From Bryobacterales bacterium (GTDB taxonomy: Bacteria > Acidobacteriota > Terriglobia > Bryobacterales > Bryobacteraceae): DNA of 26,171 bases. Each line of letters opens with the position of its first letter. Within the stretch, counting starts at the first letter, position 1. Location: the NCBI GenBank assembly GCA_003132865.1, contig PKYZ01000827.1, positions 1,725 to 27,895 of the forward strand, given 5' to 3'. Both the position numbers and the translations under genes were made by a program. The notes below the pieces were generated by a model, which saw nothing but the letters and a program-made list of their open reading frames with translations, had not been told where the DNA came from and did no database searches. This document shows positions 1-7,725 of the stretch, in pieces.

Positions 1-190
1 CGCCCGCAATCTCTCCGACTTCACCCGCGGCGAGGTGCTGAAAGCTCTCAACTCGCGGGCTGACGGAAACCATGTCGAACACACGTTTAGCTCGATGGAG
101 CAAAGCATGGCCGAACTAAAAGCCACCATGCTTCGCCTGCAATCTGTTTTGGAAGGAGTGAACAATGCCAAAAGCGCCGCCGGATCGTAA
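1..190 (+). CDS. C-terminal end of an unidentified protein (partial)
   Basis: An open frame enters from the left edge (first full codon at base 2) and ends with TAA at 188-190, giving 62 visible residues. The second half is charged and heptad-like, with regular Met/Leu spacing in the stretch containing MAELKATMLRLQSVLEG, which suggests a coiled coil. No catalytic or domain motif is recognisable. The stop lies 26 bases inside the following wza-like gene, whose ribosome binding site is within this frame, so the two are probably translationally coupled and co-transcribed. The function is unknown. The frame could be fortuitous, but there is no internal stop and the sense-strand codon use is ordinary. 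Confidence 0.5.
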   Translation, partial: ARNLSDFTRGEVLKALNSRADGNHVEHTFSSMEQSMAELKATMLRLQSVLEGVNNAKSAAGS

Positions 191-1151
191 ATCCTTGTTG
201 CTGGCCCTGATCTTCGTCTGCGTCTCTTGCTTTCTGCCCATCGTGTCCGGCCAGACACGACCCACGGTCGCCGCGCCGGAGACTCAAGGGGCCAATCTTC
301 CCGCGCAGGCGATCGGCGCCAACGACCTGATCGCTGTCTCGGTATACGACGCGCCGGAACTGACCCGCACGGTGCGCGTAAGTACCGACGGATTCGTCCG
401 CCTTCCGATGCTCAAACAGCGGGTGAAGGCGCAAGGCCTGATGCCGGGCGAACTCGAGTCCGCAATTGCCAAAGCTTTGCAGGACGAGCAGATTATCGTG
501 GACCCGTTTGTTACCGTAACCGTAGCCGAATACAACAGCCACCCTATCTCCGTGGCCGGCGCCGTCAAGCTGCCCCTCACTTTCCAGGCCACCGGCCCTG
601 TCACCTTGCTCGAAGCCATCACTCGCGCCGGGGGGCTCTCTCCTGAAGCCGGCGCCGAAATCCTGGTCACCCGCACCCAGCCCGGCCCGGACGGAACCGC
701 TTCCGCCCTGGTCCAGCGCATATTGGTCAAAGGCCTTATTGATGCTGCCGATCCTGCGCTGAACATCGTCTTGAGCGGAGGCGAGGAGATCCGCGTACCG
801 GAAAGCGGGAAGATTTATGTGATCGGCAATGTCAAACTGCCCGGCGCCTTTCCCGTGGGGGATGGCACGGAGTCCACCGTTCTCAAGATGCTGGCTCTCT
901 CCCAAGGCCTCATGCCCTTTGCCGCCAAAGAAGCCTATATCTACCGCCGCGAAGGCAACGGCAGCAAGAACGAGATCCCCATCCCGCTGAGCAAAATCAT
1001 GGAGCGCAAAGCCCCCGACACGCCCCTTCTGGCTAACGACATTCTGTACGTGCCCGACAATAAGGGCCGCCGCATGACCCTGGGCGCCCTCGAAAAGGTT
1101 CTTCTGGTAGGGACTGGCATGGGCGCGGCGGCCCTCTATGTCTATCATTAA
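165..1151 (+). CDS. wza: Wza-like polysaccharide export protein (Poly_export + SLBB domains)
   Basis: Predicted envelope protein that forms the exit channel for the polymer. Residues 1-29 look like a signal peptide: basic start, hydrophobic core at 11-27, possible cleavage after IVSG. No convincing lipobox is seen even though Cys residues lie nearby. Residues about 50-125 match the polysaccharide export domain (GANDLIAVSVYDAPEL, then DGFVRLP). Two SLBB-type units follow, about 127-200 (ISVAGAVKLP) and 217-295 (IYVIGNVKLPGAF). The last 20 residues are hydrophobic, as would fit a C-terminal membrane-spanning helix. The start is supported by AAGGAG at 153-158, six bases before the ATG. At 328 residues it is slightly shorter than E. 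coli Wza. The co-polymerase gene follows after 35 bases, the classic export pair. Family assignment is confident; the lipoprotein state is not. Confidence 0.9.
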   Translation: MPKAPPDRKSLLLALIFVCVSCFLPIVSGQTRPTVAAPETQGANLPAQAIGANDLIAVSVYDAPELTRTVRVSTDGFVRLPMLKQRVKAQGLMPGELESAIAKALQDEQIIVDPFVTVTVAEYNSHPISVAGAVKLPLTFQATGPVTLLEAITRAGGLSPEAGAEILVTRTQPGPDGTASALVQRILVKGLIDAADPALNIVLSGGEEIRVPESGKIYVIGNVKLPGAFPVGDGTESTVLKMLALSQGLMPFAAKEAYIYRREGNGSKNEIPIPLSKIMERKAPDTPLLANDILYVPDNKGRRMTLGALEKVLLVGTGMGAAALYVYH

Positions 1152-1186
1152 CTAGTTCACGCTGAATATCGTCCTCGGCCAACAAT

Positions 1187-3385
1187 ATGCCTGAACCAAG
1201 AAACCTTCCACCCCCCAACCAAGCCATCCAGCCCACTTGGTCCGGCTACGATGCCGAACCGCCCGATCAGTCTGCCGTCCCCCTCTCCCACTATCTCTGG
1301 ATCCTCCTCCGCCACCGCTGGAAGATCCTCGGCTTCGTCCTCATCTGTGTGGCGGCCACCATCATCATCTCCGCGCGCCTCACGCCCGTCTACGAATCGA
1401 CAGTGACCGTGGATATTGATCGCCAGATGCCCTCCGCCGCCATCGGCCAGGACGCAACGCGCATGCCCGCGAATGATGCCGACCAGTTCCTGGCCACCCA
1501 AGTCAAACTCATCCAGTCGGATTCCGTCCTTCGCCCTATCGCCGAGCAGTACCATCTCCTCGATGTGGAAAAGCAGGTTTCGGAGAAACTGTCTCGGGCC
1601 CAACAAGAGGATGCTCCCATCCTCCTGAAAAAGCTCAAGGTCACCCGGCCCCCGAACACGTACCTCCTCCTTATCAGCTATCGCTCCACTGACCCGCGTT
1701 TGGCCGCCGACGTGGCTAACGGCGTTGCCCGCTCGTATGTCGAGCACACTTACGACATCCAGTTCCATTCCTCGGCCGCCCTGGCGAGTTTCATGGAAAG
1801 GCAGCTCGAGGAATTGAAAGCCAAGATGGAGCGTTCCTCCGCCGCTCTCGCCCAGTTTGAGCGCGAATTGAACGTCATCAATCCGGAGGAAAAGACCAGC
1901 ATCCTTTCTTCCCGCCTGCTCCAACTCAATACCGAGTACACCAATGCCCAGACCGAACGCGTCCGCAAGGAAGCTGCTTGGAGCTCCGTCCAAAGCGGCT
2001 CACTCGAGTCCGCCCAGGTCTCCACGCAGGGCGAGAACCTCAAAACGCTCTCTCAGAAGCTGGACGATGCCCGCCAGAAATTCGTCGACGTCCAGACGCA
2101 CTACGGCGCCAACCACCCCGAGTACCGCAAGGCCGCCGTTCAAGTCGAGGAGATCGAGCGGCAATTGCGCGAATCGCGCCAGAACGCCGCGCAACGCGTC
2201 GAAGTCGAATACCGCGAGTCCGTCAACCGCGAGGCCATGCTGCAGAAGGCCGTTTCCGAGACCAAGGCCGAGTTTGACCGCCTCAATTCGCACAGTTTCG
2301 CGTATCAGTCCCTCAAGCGCGAAGCCGAGGCCGATAAGACGCTCTATGAGGAGTTGGTCCGCAAAATCAAGGAAGCCGGGATCAACGCCGGATTCCAGAA
2401 CAGCGCCATTCGCATTGCCGATCCCGCCCGCGCTACGGTCAGGCCGGTCTTCCCCAACATGAAGCTCAACGTCGTGCTGGTCTTCCTGTTCTCCACTCTG
2501 CTGGCAGTGGGCGCTGCCGTCATGAGCGACGTGCTCGACAAATCCATCCGCGACCCCGAACAGATCGCCAGCCTCTTCAAGACCGAGGTGATGGGCAGCC
2601 TGCCGATGGTGAAGTCCTGGCGTCGCCGCCTAGCCCCTGCCCTCACTAACGTAGCAGGCACGACCGCTCTGGTACCCGTGGAGGGCTCCGAATCGGAAGG
2701 CCGAAAACACGGTACCACCGGCTTCGACGAAGCCATCCGGACCCTCCGCAACTCCATCCTGCTGGGTAGCTTCGATCGCCGCCTCAAGTCGCTGATGATC
2801 ACTAGCTCCGCGCCGGCCGAGGGCAAGACCACCACCGCCGTCCATCTGGCTATCGCCCACGCCCAGCAGAAGCACAAGACCTTGCTGATCGACTGCGACA
2901 TGCGCCGCCCCGGGGTCCACGGCAAGCTGGGAATCAATCCGGAATCCGGCCTGGCAACCGTCCTCCAGAACGGCCTGTGCTGGCGCGGAAAACTGGTCAA
3001 ACTCGTGGAACTCCCCGACCTGGACATCTTGCCCACCGGCTTCTCCAGCCGGCGCGCCGCCGACCTCATCGGCGCCAGCCTCCCCCGCATCCTGGAAGAA
3101 GCCATCCCAGACTACGACTTGATCATCATCGACTCCCCGCCCATGCTGGGCTTCCCGGAGCCCTTGCAGATGGCCGCCGCCGTAGACGGCGTTGTCCTCG
3201 TCGCCCTGGCCGGCCAAACTAACCGCAACGCCGTGGGTTCCGCGCTCACCACTCTGCAGCGTGTGCGCGCTAACATTGTGGGGCTGGTGCTGAACGAGGT
3301 GACCAGCGACATGAGCGACAGTTATCACTACTACTACGGCTACTATGGCAAATATTCTAGGTATTACAGGCACGACGACAACTGA
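1187..3385 (+). CDS. wzc: Wzc-like polysaccharide co-polymerase fused to BY-type tyrosine autokinase
   Basis: Inner-membrane chain-length regulator with a cytoplasmic kinase, 732 residues as usual for fused Wzc/EpsB proteins. A Wzz-type N-terminal part has a first membrane helix near residues 46-64. A long charged region with coiled-coil character (about 200-390) would be periplasmic. The second helix is near 426-444 (LNVVLVFLFSTLLAVGAAV). The kinase carries Walker A (SSAPAEGKTTT, about 540-550), Walker A' (LLIDCDMRRP, about 566-575) and Walker B (YDLIIIDSPP, about 643-652). The last 22 residues are a tyrosine cluster (YHYYYGYYGKYSRYYR), the usual autophosphorylation site. No strong Shine-Dalgarno precedes the ATG, but the Wzz domain begins close behind it. 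No partner phosphatase gene is in the window. Confidence 0.92.
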   Translation: MPEPRNLPPPNQAIQPTWSGYDAEPPDQSAVPLSHYLWILLRHRWKILGFVLICVAATIIISARLTPVYESTVTVDIDRQMPSAAIGQDATRMPANDADQFLATQVKLIQSDSVLRPIAEQYHLLDVEKQVSEKLSRAQQEDAPILLKKLKVTRPPNTYLLLISYRSTDPRLAADVANGVARSYVEHTYDIQFHSSAALASFMERQLEELKAKMERSSAALAQFERELNVINPEEKTSILSSRLLQLNTEYTNAQTERVRKEAAWSSVQSGSLESAQVSTQGENLKTLSQKLDDARQKFVDVQTHYGANHPEYRKAAVQVEEIERQLRESRQNAAQRVEVEYRESVNREAMLQKAVSETKAEFDRLNSHSFAYQSLKREAEADKTLYEELVRKIKEAGINAGFQNSAIRIADPARATVRPVFPNMKLNVVLVFLFSTLLAVGAAVMSDVLDKSIRDPEQIASLFKTEVMGSLPMVKSWRRRLAPALTNVAGTTALVPVEGSESEGRKHGTTGFDEAIRTLRNSILLGSFDRRLKSLMITSSAPAEGKTTTAVHLAIAHAQQKHKTLLIDCDMRRPGVHGKLGINPESGLATVLQNGLCWRGKLVKLVELPDLDILPTGFSSRRAADLIGASLPRILEEAIPDYDLIIIDSPPMLGFPEPLQMAAAVDGVVLVALAGQTNRNAVGSALTTLQRVRANIVGLVLNEVTSDMSDSYHYYYGYYGKYSRYYRHDDN

Positions 3386-3386
3386 A

Positions 3387-3432
3387 AAGCCTTTCTCGTG
3401 CTCGCATGCCCAACGGAAGCGTGCGAAGGCTT
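3387..3432 (+). other. Imperfect inverted repeat after the export pair
   Basis: AAGCCTT at 3387-3393 is complementary to AAGGCTT at 3426-3432. An inner arm CGCATGC (3403-3409) can pair with GCGTGCG (3419-3425) with one G-U pair, leaving a one-sided bulge of nine bases. It begins two bases after the wzc stop codon, the right place for a transcript end or attenuation site. No T-run follows, so it is not a standard intrinsic terminator. The remaining gap to 3593 shows no gene and no convincing promoter. Confidence 0.25.
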
Positions 3433-3593
3433 CGAAAAGACATACAGTTGCGCGCAGTAGGTTGCCGCTGGTCATAGAGTTCAGACCGCATCTGCGTGAA
3501 GCCAGTGAATGTGGATAGCTTCTTCTGCCTGGAAGAACGCTACCTGAGTGCGCCTTCCAATCAAGATCAAACGTAGAGGAGGAAATCTTCGAC

Positions 3594-4427
3594 ATGGGCT
3601 TTGAACTAGAGCCAATCGAAAAAGTGAGAGACTACTGGGACCGCCGGCCTTGCAACATCCGCCATTCAACTAAGGCGGTCGGCAGCTTTGATTATTTCAA
3701 TGAGGTAGAGGCGCGCAAATACTTTGTGGAGCCACATATCCCTCAGTTCGCGCAGTTCGCGCGCTGGAGAGGAAAACGGGTATTGGAAATCGGCTGCGGA
3801 ATCGGCACAGATACTATAAATTTCGCGCGGCACGGTGCGCTAGTTACAGCGGTAGATCTCTCGCAACAATCATTGGCGATTGCCCGCGAGAGGGCCAAGG
3901 TGTACGGCGTGGAAGATCGCATCGAATTTCATCAAGGTAGCGCCGAAGAGCTCAACGCCGTTGTGCCAGTGGAGCCATACGACCTCATTTATTCATTCGG
4001 CGTGATACATCATACGCCGAACCCTGAGCGAGTGCTGGAGCACATCCGTCTCTATACTCACCCAGAGACAACTGTTAAGATCATGGTTTATCATCGCAAT
4101 TCCTGGAAGGTGCTGTGGATATTGCTGACGTACGGGAAGTTCCGGTTTTGGCGGCTGCCGGAGCTCGTGGCCCAACATTCAGAGGCTCAGACAGGATGTC
4201 CCATCACCTATACCTATACGCGAGCGGAAGCACGCACACTGCTCGCGCATTACGGCTTTCGAGTGACAGAGACATGCGTGGATCACATTTTCCCTTATCG
4301 TATCAAGGAATACGTGAACTATCGCTACGTCAAGGAGTGGTATTTCCGTTCGATGCCGCAGCCGGTGTTTCGTTGGATCGAGCGGCACTTCGGCTGGCAC
4401 CTTTGCCTGACCGCAGTGGCTCGCTAG
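3594..4427 (+). CDS. Class I SAM-dependent methyltransferase
   Basis: 277-residue cytoplasmic enzyme with the Rossmann-type SAM site. Motif I is VLEIGCGIGTDT at about residues 63-74. The acidic end of the next strand is in TAVDLSQQSL, and a motif IV-like stretch YDLIYSFGVIHHTPNPERVL follows, in the style of UbiE/Methyltransf_11/25 proteins. The C-terminal third (YHRNSWKVLWILL, then FPYRIKEYVNYRYVK) resembles methyltransferases often found in polysaccharide and secondary-metabolite clusters. AGGAGG at 3577-3582 lies 11 bases before the ATG. It begins a new block after a 208-base gap, so it could have its own promoter, although none is obvious. The acceptor is unknown; O-methylation of a sugar or polymer end is a reasonable guess. 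Confidence 0.85.
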   Translation: MGFELEPIEKVRDYWDRRPCNIRHSTKAVGSFDYFNEVEARKYFVEPHIPQFAQFARWRGKRVLEIGCGIGTDTINFARHGALVTAVDLSQQSLAIARERAKVYGVEDRIEFHQGSAEELNAVVPVEPYDLIYSFGVIHHTPNPERVLEHIRLYTHPETTVKIMVYHRNSWKVLWILLTYGKFRFWRLPELVAQHSEAQTGCPITYTYTRAEARTLLAHYGFRVTETCVDHIFPYRIKEYVNYRYVKEWYFRSMPQPVFRWIERHFGWHLCLTAVAR

Positions 4428-4485
4428 CCTCTCGATAAATCAGTCTGACGGGCGACCTTATTCTGCAAATATTGGAGAACTTCTT

Positions 4486-6156
4486 GTGCGTATCGCGCTG
4501 CTACAACTGAATCAAATCGTTGGTGACTTGGCGGGGAACGCCGCTCGCATCCGAGCCGGAGTCAGAACGGCCACAGAACAGGGGGCGGACTTGGTGGTCA
4601 CACCCGAACTGGCAATGCTCGGGTATCTCCCACGCGATCTGCTCCTGCAGCGGGATCTAGTCAACCAGAGCTGGAACGAATTGCGGGAGTTGGCGTGCGA
4701 GCTGCGCGATTCGTCTCCCGTGCTCGTGGGTTTGGCCGAGCCGAACGAACAACTCGAAGGCAAGCCCCTATTCAACACGGCCGCGCTACTTGCACACGGC
4801 AGCGTCGCCGCGCGATTCCGGAAGTCGCTCCTCCCAACCTATGACGTTTTTGACGAGGACCGATATTTTGAGTCTTCAGCGGATTCGCAGATTCTCCAGT
4901 TTGGAGACACAGCCCTAGGCATAACGATATGCGAGGACATCTGGAATGACCGGGATTTCTGGAGTCGGCGACGCTACCACAGCGACCCCGTCGAAAAGCT
5001 GGCGCGGGCTGGCGCGCACTGTGTCATCAATCTCTCGGCTTCGCCATTCAGTGCGGGCAAACAACGCTTGCGTGAAGCGATGCTGGGGCAGATGGCTGCC
5101 AAGCACGGCTTGCCGCTCTTATACGTGAATCAGGTGGGAGGCAACGACGATCTGGTGTTTGATGGCCGGAGTTGTGCTTTTCAAGCCGACGGCAAACTTA
5201 TTGGGCGAGCACGAGGCTTCGCCGAGGATTTGTTGTTGGTGGACCTTGACTCACCGGACGGACGCATTGAGGCGGATACGCTCCCACCGGAGGGCGAGAT
5301 TTGGCAGGCTCTAGTGCTGGGGACTCGTGACTATGTCCGTAAGTGTGGGTTCAGCAGGGTTCTGCTGGGGCTCTCAGGGGGCATCGATTCAGCGATAACC
5401 GCAGCGGTGGCCGCCGAAGCGGTGGGGGCCGAAAATGTCCTTGGCGTGTTAATGCCATCGCCGTACTCGAGCCAGGGTAGTGTGGATGATGCAAAAATCC
5501 TCGCCCATAACCTGTGCATCCCGACCACGGTGCTACCCATTGAGCGCATTATGGAGGCTTTCGACGACACGCTGGCAGCCGCTTTTGAGGGGCGTGACCG
5601 CGATGTAACGGAGGAAAATATCCAAGCGCGCATCCGCGGCAACCTGTTAATGGCGCTCTCGAACAAATACGGTGCGCTCTTGCTCACCACCGGTAACAAA
5701 TCGGAGCTCGCCGTAGGCTATTGCACACTCTATGGGGACATGTCAGGCGGGCTGGCGGTGATATCGGACGTGCCAAAAACGCTGGTTTACCGCGTGGCTC
5801 GCTGGTTGAACCGTGCGCAACCGGTAATTCCTGACAGTGTGTTAACCAAGGCGCCTTCGGCCGAGCTGAGGCCTAATCAGACTGATCAGGATAGCCTCCC
5901 CCCTTACGATTTGCTGGATCAAATCCTGGAGCGCCACGTGGAGCAGCACCAATCCGCGGCGGAAATCGCGGCGCAGGGATTCGATGAGGCCACGGTGCGG
6001 AAGGTGCTGCATCTGGTCAGATCCGCGGAATTCAAGCGCAAACAAGCCGCTCCCGGTATCAAGGTGTCGGATCGAGCGTTTGGCGTAGGGTGGCGGGTTC
6101 CGATCGCTCGCAAAGGATGGACGGGCAGCGAATTACTCACAACCATAGCAGGATAA
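4486..6156 (+). CDS. nadE: Glutamine-dependent NAD(+) synthetase
   Basis: Makes NAD from deamido-NAD, ATP and glutamine in the cytoplasm. The N-terminal carbon-nitrogen hydrolase domain shows the Glu-Lys-Cys glutaminase triad: E41 (TPELAMLGY), K113 (FRKSLLPTYDVFDE) and C149 (ITICEDIW). The C-terminal synthetase domain has the ATP PP-loop SGGIDS at 297-302, followed by MPSPYSSQGS and TTGNKSELAVGYCTLYGD. At 556 residues it is full length for the two-domain bacterial form. The start is GTG, backed by GGAG at 4474-4477. Its stop codon is part of the ribosome binding site of the next gene, so it is embedded in the operon. A housekeeping gene here is unexpected; NAD supply to the adjacent dehydrogenase and epimerases is only a conjecture. 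Confidence 0.96.
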   Translation: MRIALLQLNQIVGDLAGNAARIRAGVRTATEQGADLVVTPELAMLGYLPRDLLLQRDLVNQSWNELRELACELRDSSPVLVGLAEPNEQLEGKPLFNTAALLAHGSVAARFRKSLLPTYDVFDEDRYFESSADSQILQFGDTALGITICEDIWNDRDFWSRRRYHSDPVEKLARAGAHCVINLSASPFSAGKQRLREAMLGQMAAKHGLPLLYVNQVGGNDDLVFDGRSCAFQADGKLIGRARGFAEDLLLVDLDSPDGRIEADTLPPEGEIWQALVLGTRDYVRKCGFSRVLLGLSGGIDSAITAAVAAEAVGAENVLGVLMPSPYSSQGSVDDAKILAHNLCIPTTVLPIERIMEAFDDTLAAAFEGRDRDVTEENIQARIRGNLLMALSNKYGALLLTTGNKSELAVGYCTLYGDMSGGLAVISDVPKTLVYRVARWLNRAQPVIPDSVLTKAPSAELRPNQTDQDSLPPYDLLDQILERHVEQHQSAAEIAAQGFDEATVRKVLHLVRSAEFKRKQAAPGIKVSDRAFGVGWRVPIARKGWTGSELLTTIAG

Positions 6157-6163
6157 GGAGCCT

Positions 6164-7567
6164 ATGTACAACAACGTTTCCGTAATTGGCTTGGGCAAGC
6201 TGGGATCTCCTATGGCAGCATGCTTTGCTGCCAAAGGATTACGAGTAGTCGGAGTAGATGCGGACCCCCGCAAGGTCGACGCGATAAACGGGAGGCAGGC
6301 GCCCGTCTTCGAGCCCCAACTTGAGGAATTCCTTCATGAATCAAAGGGGCGCGTTTCCGCGACAAGCAGCATCGAGGAAGCGGTTTTGGCCTCCGACATC
6401 ACCTTCATCGTTGTGGCTACGCCGAGCGAGCCTGGTGGCGGATTCTCGCTCCGTTATGCGCTGGCGGCGTGTGAAGCGATCGGGCACGCTTTGCGTACCA
6501 AGCCGGGCTTTCATCTGGTCGTGCTTACGAGCACGGTCATGCCCGGCTCGACGGGCGCCGCGGTGCGTTCAGCCCTTGAGCGGGCCAGCGGTAAGTGCGC
6601 GGGCACCGATTTCGGCTTGTGCTACAACCCCGAGTTTATCGCTCTAGGTAGTGTGATACGCGATTTTCTGAATCCGGACCTCCTGCTGATCGGGGAATCC
6701 GACCCGCATTCGGGCGATATTCTGGAAGCGCTGTATAAGCGGGTCTGCGAAAACAAACCTGCGGTGGCCCGGATGAACTTCGTCAATGCGGAGGTGACTA
6801 AGCTGGCCATCAACACATACCTCACCACGAAGATCAGCTTCGCTAATATGATGGCCCGCCTCTGCGAGAAGTTGCCGGAGGCGGATGTGGATGTAGTGAC
6901 GTCCGCGCTGGGCCAGGATAGCCGCATTGGGCCGAAGTATCTTAAAGGGGCTTTGAGTTATGGCGGTCCCTGCTTCCCACGCGACAATCTCGCAATGGGA
7001 GCATTGGCGCGGCAGGTCGGTGCTCCCGACGATCTCGCGAACGCTACGGACCGGTTCAATCGCTCCCAGGTCCCTTGGCTGGCAGACTTGGTAGAGAGCC
7101 ATTTGGCGCCGGGGACGGCCGCGGGCATCCTGGGCCTGACCTATAAACCGAATACCGATGTGGTGGAGGAGGCCGCTGGCTTGCTACTCGCTCGGGAACT
7201 GGCAGAGCGAACCGTCAGTGTGCTCGCGTATGACCCGTCTGGAAGCAAGAATGCGGCTTCCGTGCTGGATGGAAAAGTGCGCCTTGCAGCCTCTGCTGGA
7301 GAATGCATCAGCGAAGCGGATGTCGTTGTGGTTGCTACAGCCTGGCCGGAGTTTGGCCGTCTCCGTCTCGATGAGTGGGGGCGCTCTGGTTCGCCGCGCA
7401 CCGTTATCGACTGCTGGCGCGCACTCAAGCATCTGGACAACTACGAGGGTGTCCGCTATGTCTCCTTGGGCACACCGAGCGCGAGCGCTAGCCACTCACT
7501 ACACTCCGTGTTACATCACCGCGCACATTCTGTTCAGGTGTCAAAGCAGCAGGCGGCGGGCTCGTAA
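6164..7567 (+). CDS. ugd: UDP-glucose 6-dehydrogenase family protein
   Basis: Nucleotide-sugar dehydrogenase, most likely oxidising UDP-glucose to UDP-glucuronate with two NAD. The N-terminal Rossmann motif is VIGLGKLGSPMA (about residues 6-17). The family signature TSTVMPGST and CYNPEF follow. The catalytic cysteine is C270 in GGPCFPRD, and the C-terminal UDP-binding domain contains LTYKPNTDVVEEA. At 467 residues it is of normal length. The ribosome binding site TAAGGAG (6154-6160) contains the nadE stop codon, showing tight coupling. UDP-ManNAc or UDP-GlcNAc dehydrogenases share this fold, so the exact substrate is inferred. The product would supply uronic acid residues to the polymer. Confidence 0.87.
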   Translation: MYNNVSVIGLGKLGSPMAACFAAKGLRVVGVDADPRKVDAINGRQAPVFEPQLEEFLHESKGRVSATSSIEEAVLASDITFIVVATPSEPGGGFSLRYALAACEAIGHALRTKPGFHLVVLTSTVMPGSTGAAVRSALERASGKCAGTDFGLCYNPEFIALGSVIRDFLNPDLLLIGESDPHSGDILEALYKRVCENKPAVARMNFVNAEVTKLAINTYLTTKISFANMMARLCEKLPEADVDVVTSALGQDSRIGPKYLKGALSYGGPCFPRDNLAMGALARQVGAPDDLANATDRFNRSQVPWLADLVESHLAPGTAAGILGLTYKPNTDVVEEAAGLLLARELAERTVSVLAYDPSGSKNAASVLDGKVRLAASAGECISEADVVVVATAWPEFGRLRLDEWGRSGSPRTVIDCWRALKHLDNYEGVRYVSLGTPSASASHSLHSVLHHRAHSVQVSKQQAAGS

Positions 7568-7610
7568 TGAGGCACCATAACCCCGTCGCCAACTATCGGC
7601 ACTTTCCAGT

Positions 7611-7618
7611 AAGGAGGT
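7611..7618 (+). promoter_or_regulatory. Consensus Shine-Dalgarno in front of a 12-codon ORF
   Basis: AAGGAGGT is a full match to the anti-Shine-Dalgarno core and sits four bases before an ATG at 7623. It is the strongest ribosome binding site in the window, yet it does not precede any annotated long gene; the next one starts at 7726. It either serves the tiny ORF at 7623-7661 or is left over from a lost gene. Confidence 0.6.
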
Positions 7619-7622
7619 CGAA

Positions 7623-7661
7623 ATGTCCCTGAAACGCATATGCTTCCAGCACATGGCTTGA
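7623..7661 (+). CDS. Possible 12-residue leader peptide or gene remnant
   Basis: ATG at 7623 opens a frame reading MSLKRICFQHMA and stops at TGA 7659-7661. The only support for translation is the perfect ribosome binding site just upstream and its location in the ugd-fkbM gap. The peptide is weakly basic with one Cys and matches nothing I know. The following 64 bases hold no hairpin-plus-T-run that would make a classic attenuator. A decayed gene whose start region survived is an equally good reading. Confidence 0.3.
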   Translation: MSLKRICFQHMA

Positions 7662-7725
7662 GTACCGGGTCGGATGGCATCTTGCGCGTGCCAACTCGCT
7701 TAAACTGACTCACAGGATAAATTAA

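Noticed and set aside
87..1148. 353-residue open frame on the minus strand
   Set aside because: It lies entirely antisense to the wza-like gene, has no domain motif or ribosome binding site, and reflects the codon bias of the real gene.
3387..3432. Intrinsic terminator after wzc
   Set aside because: The inverted repeat is real but bulged and has no T-run, so I list it only as a possible structure.
2630..3595. 321-residue minus-strand frame over the kinase domain
   Set aside because: It is the mirror of the high-GC3 wzc gene, with low-complexity Gly/Asp/Val composition and no recognisable family.
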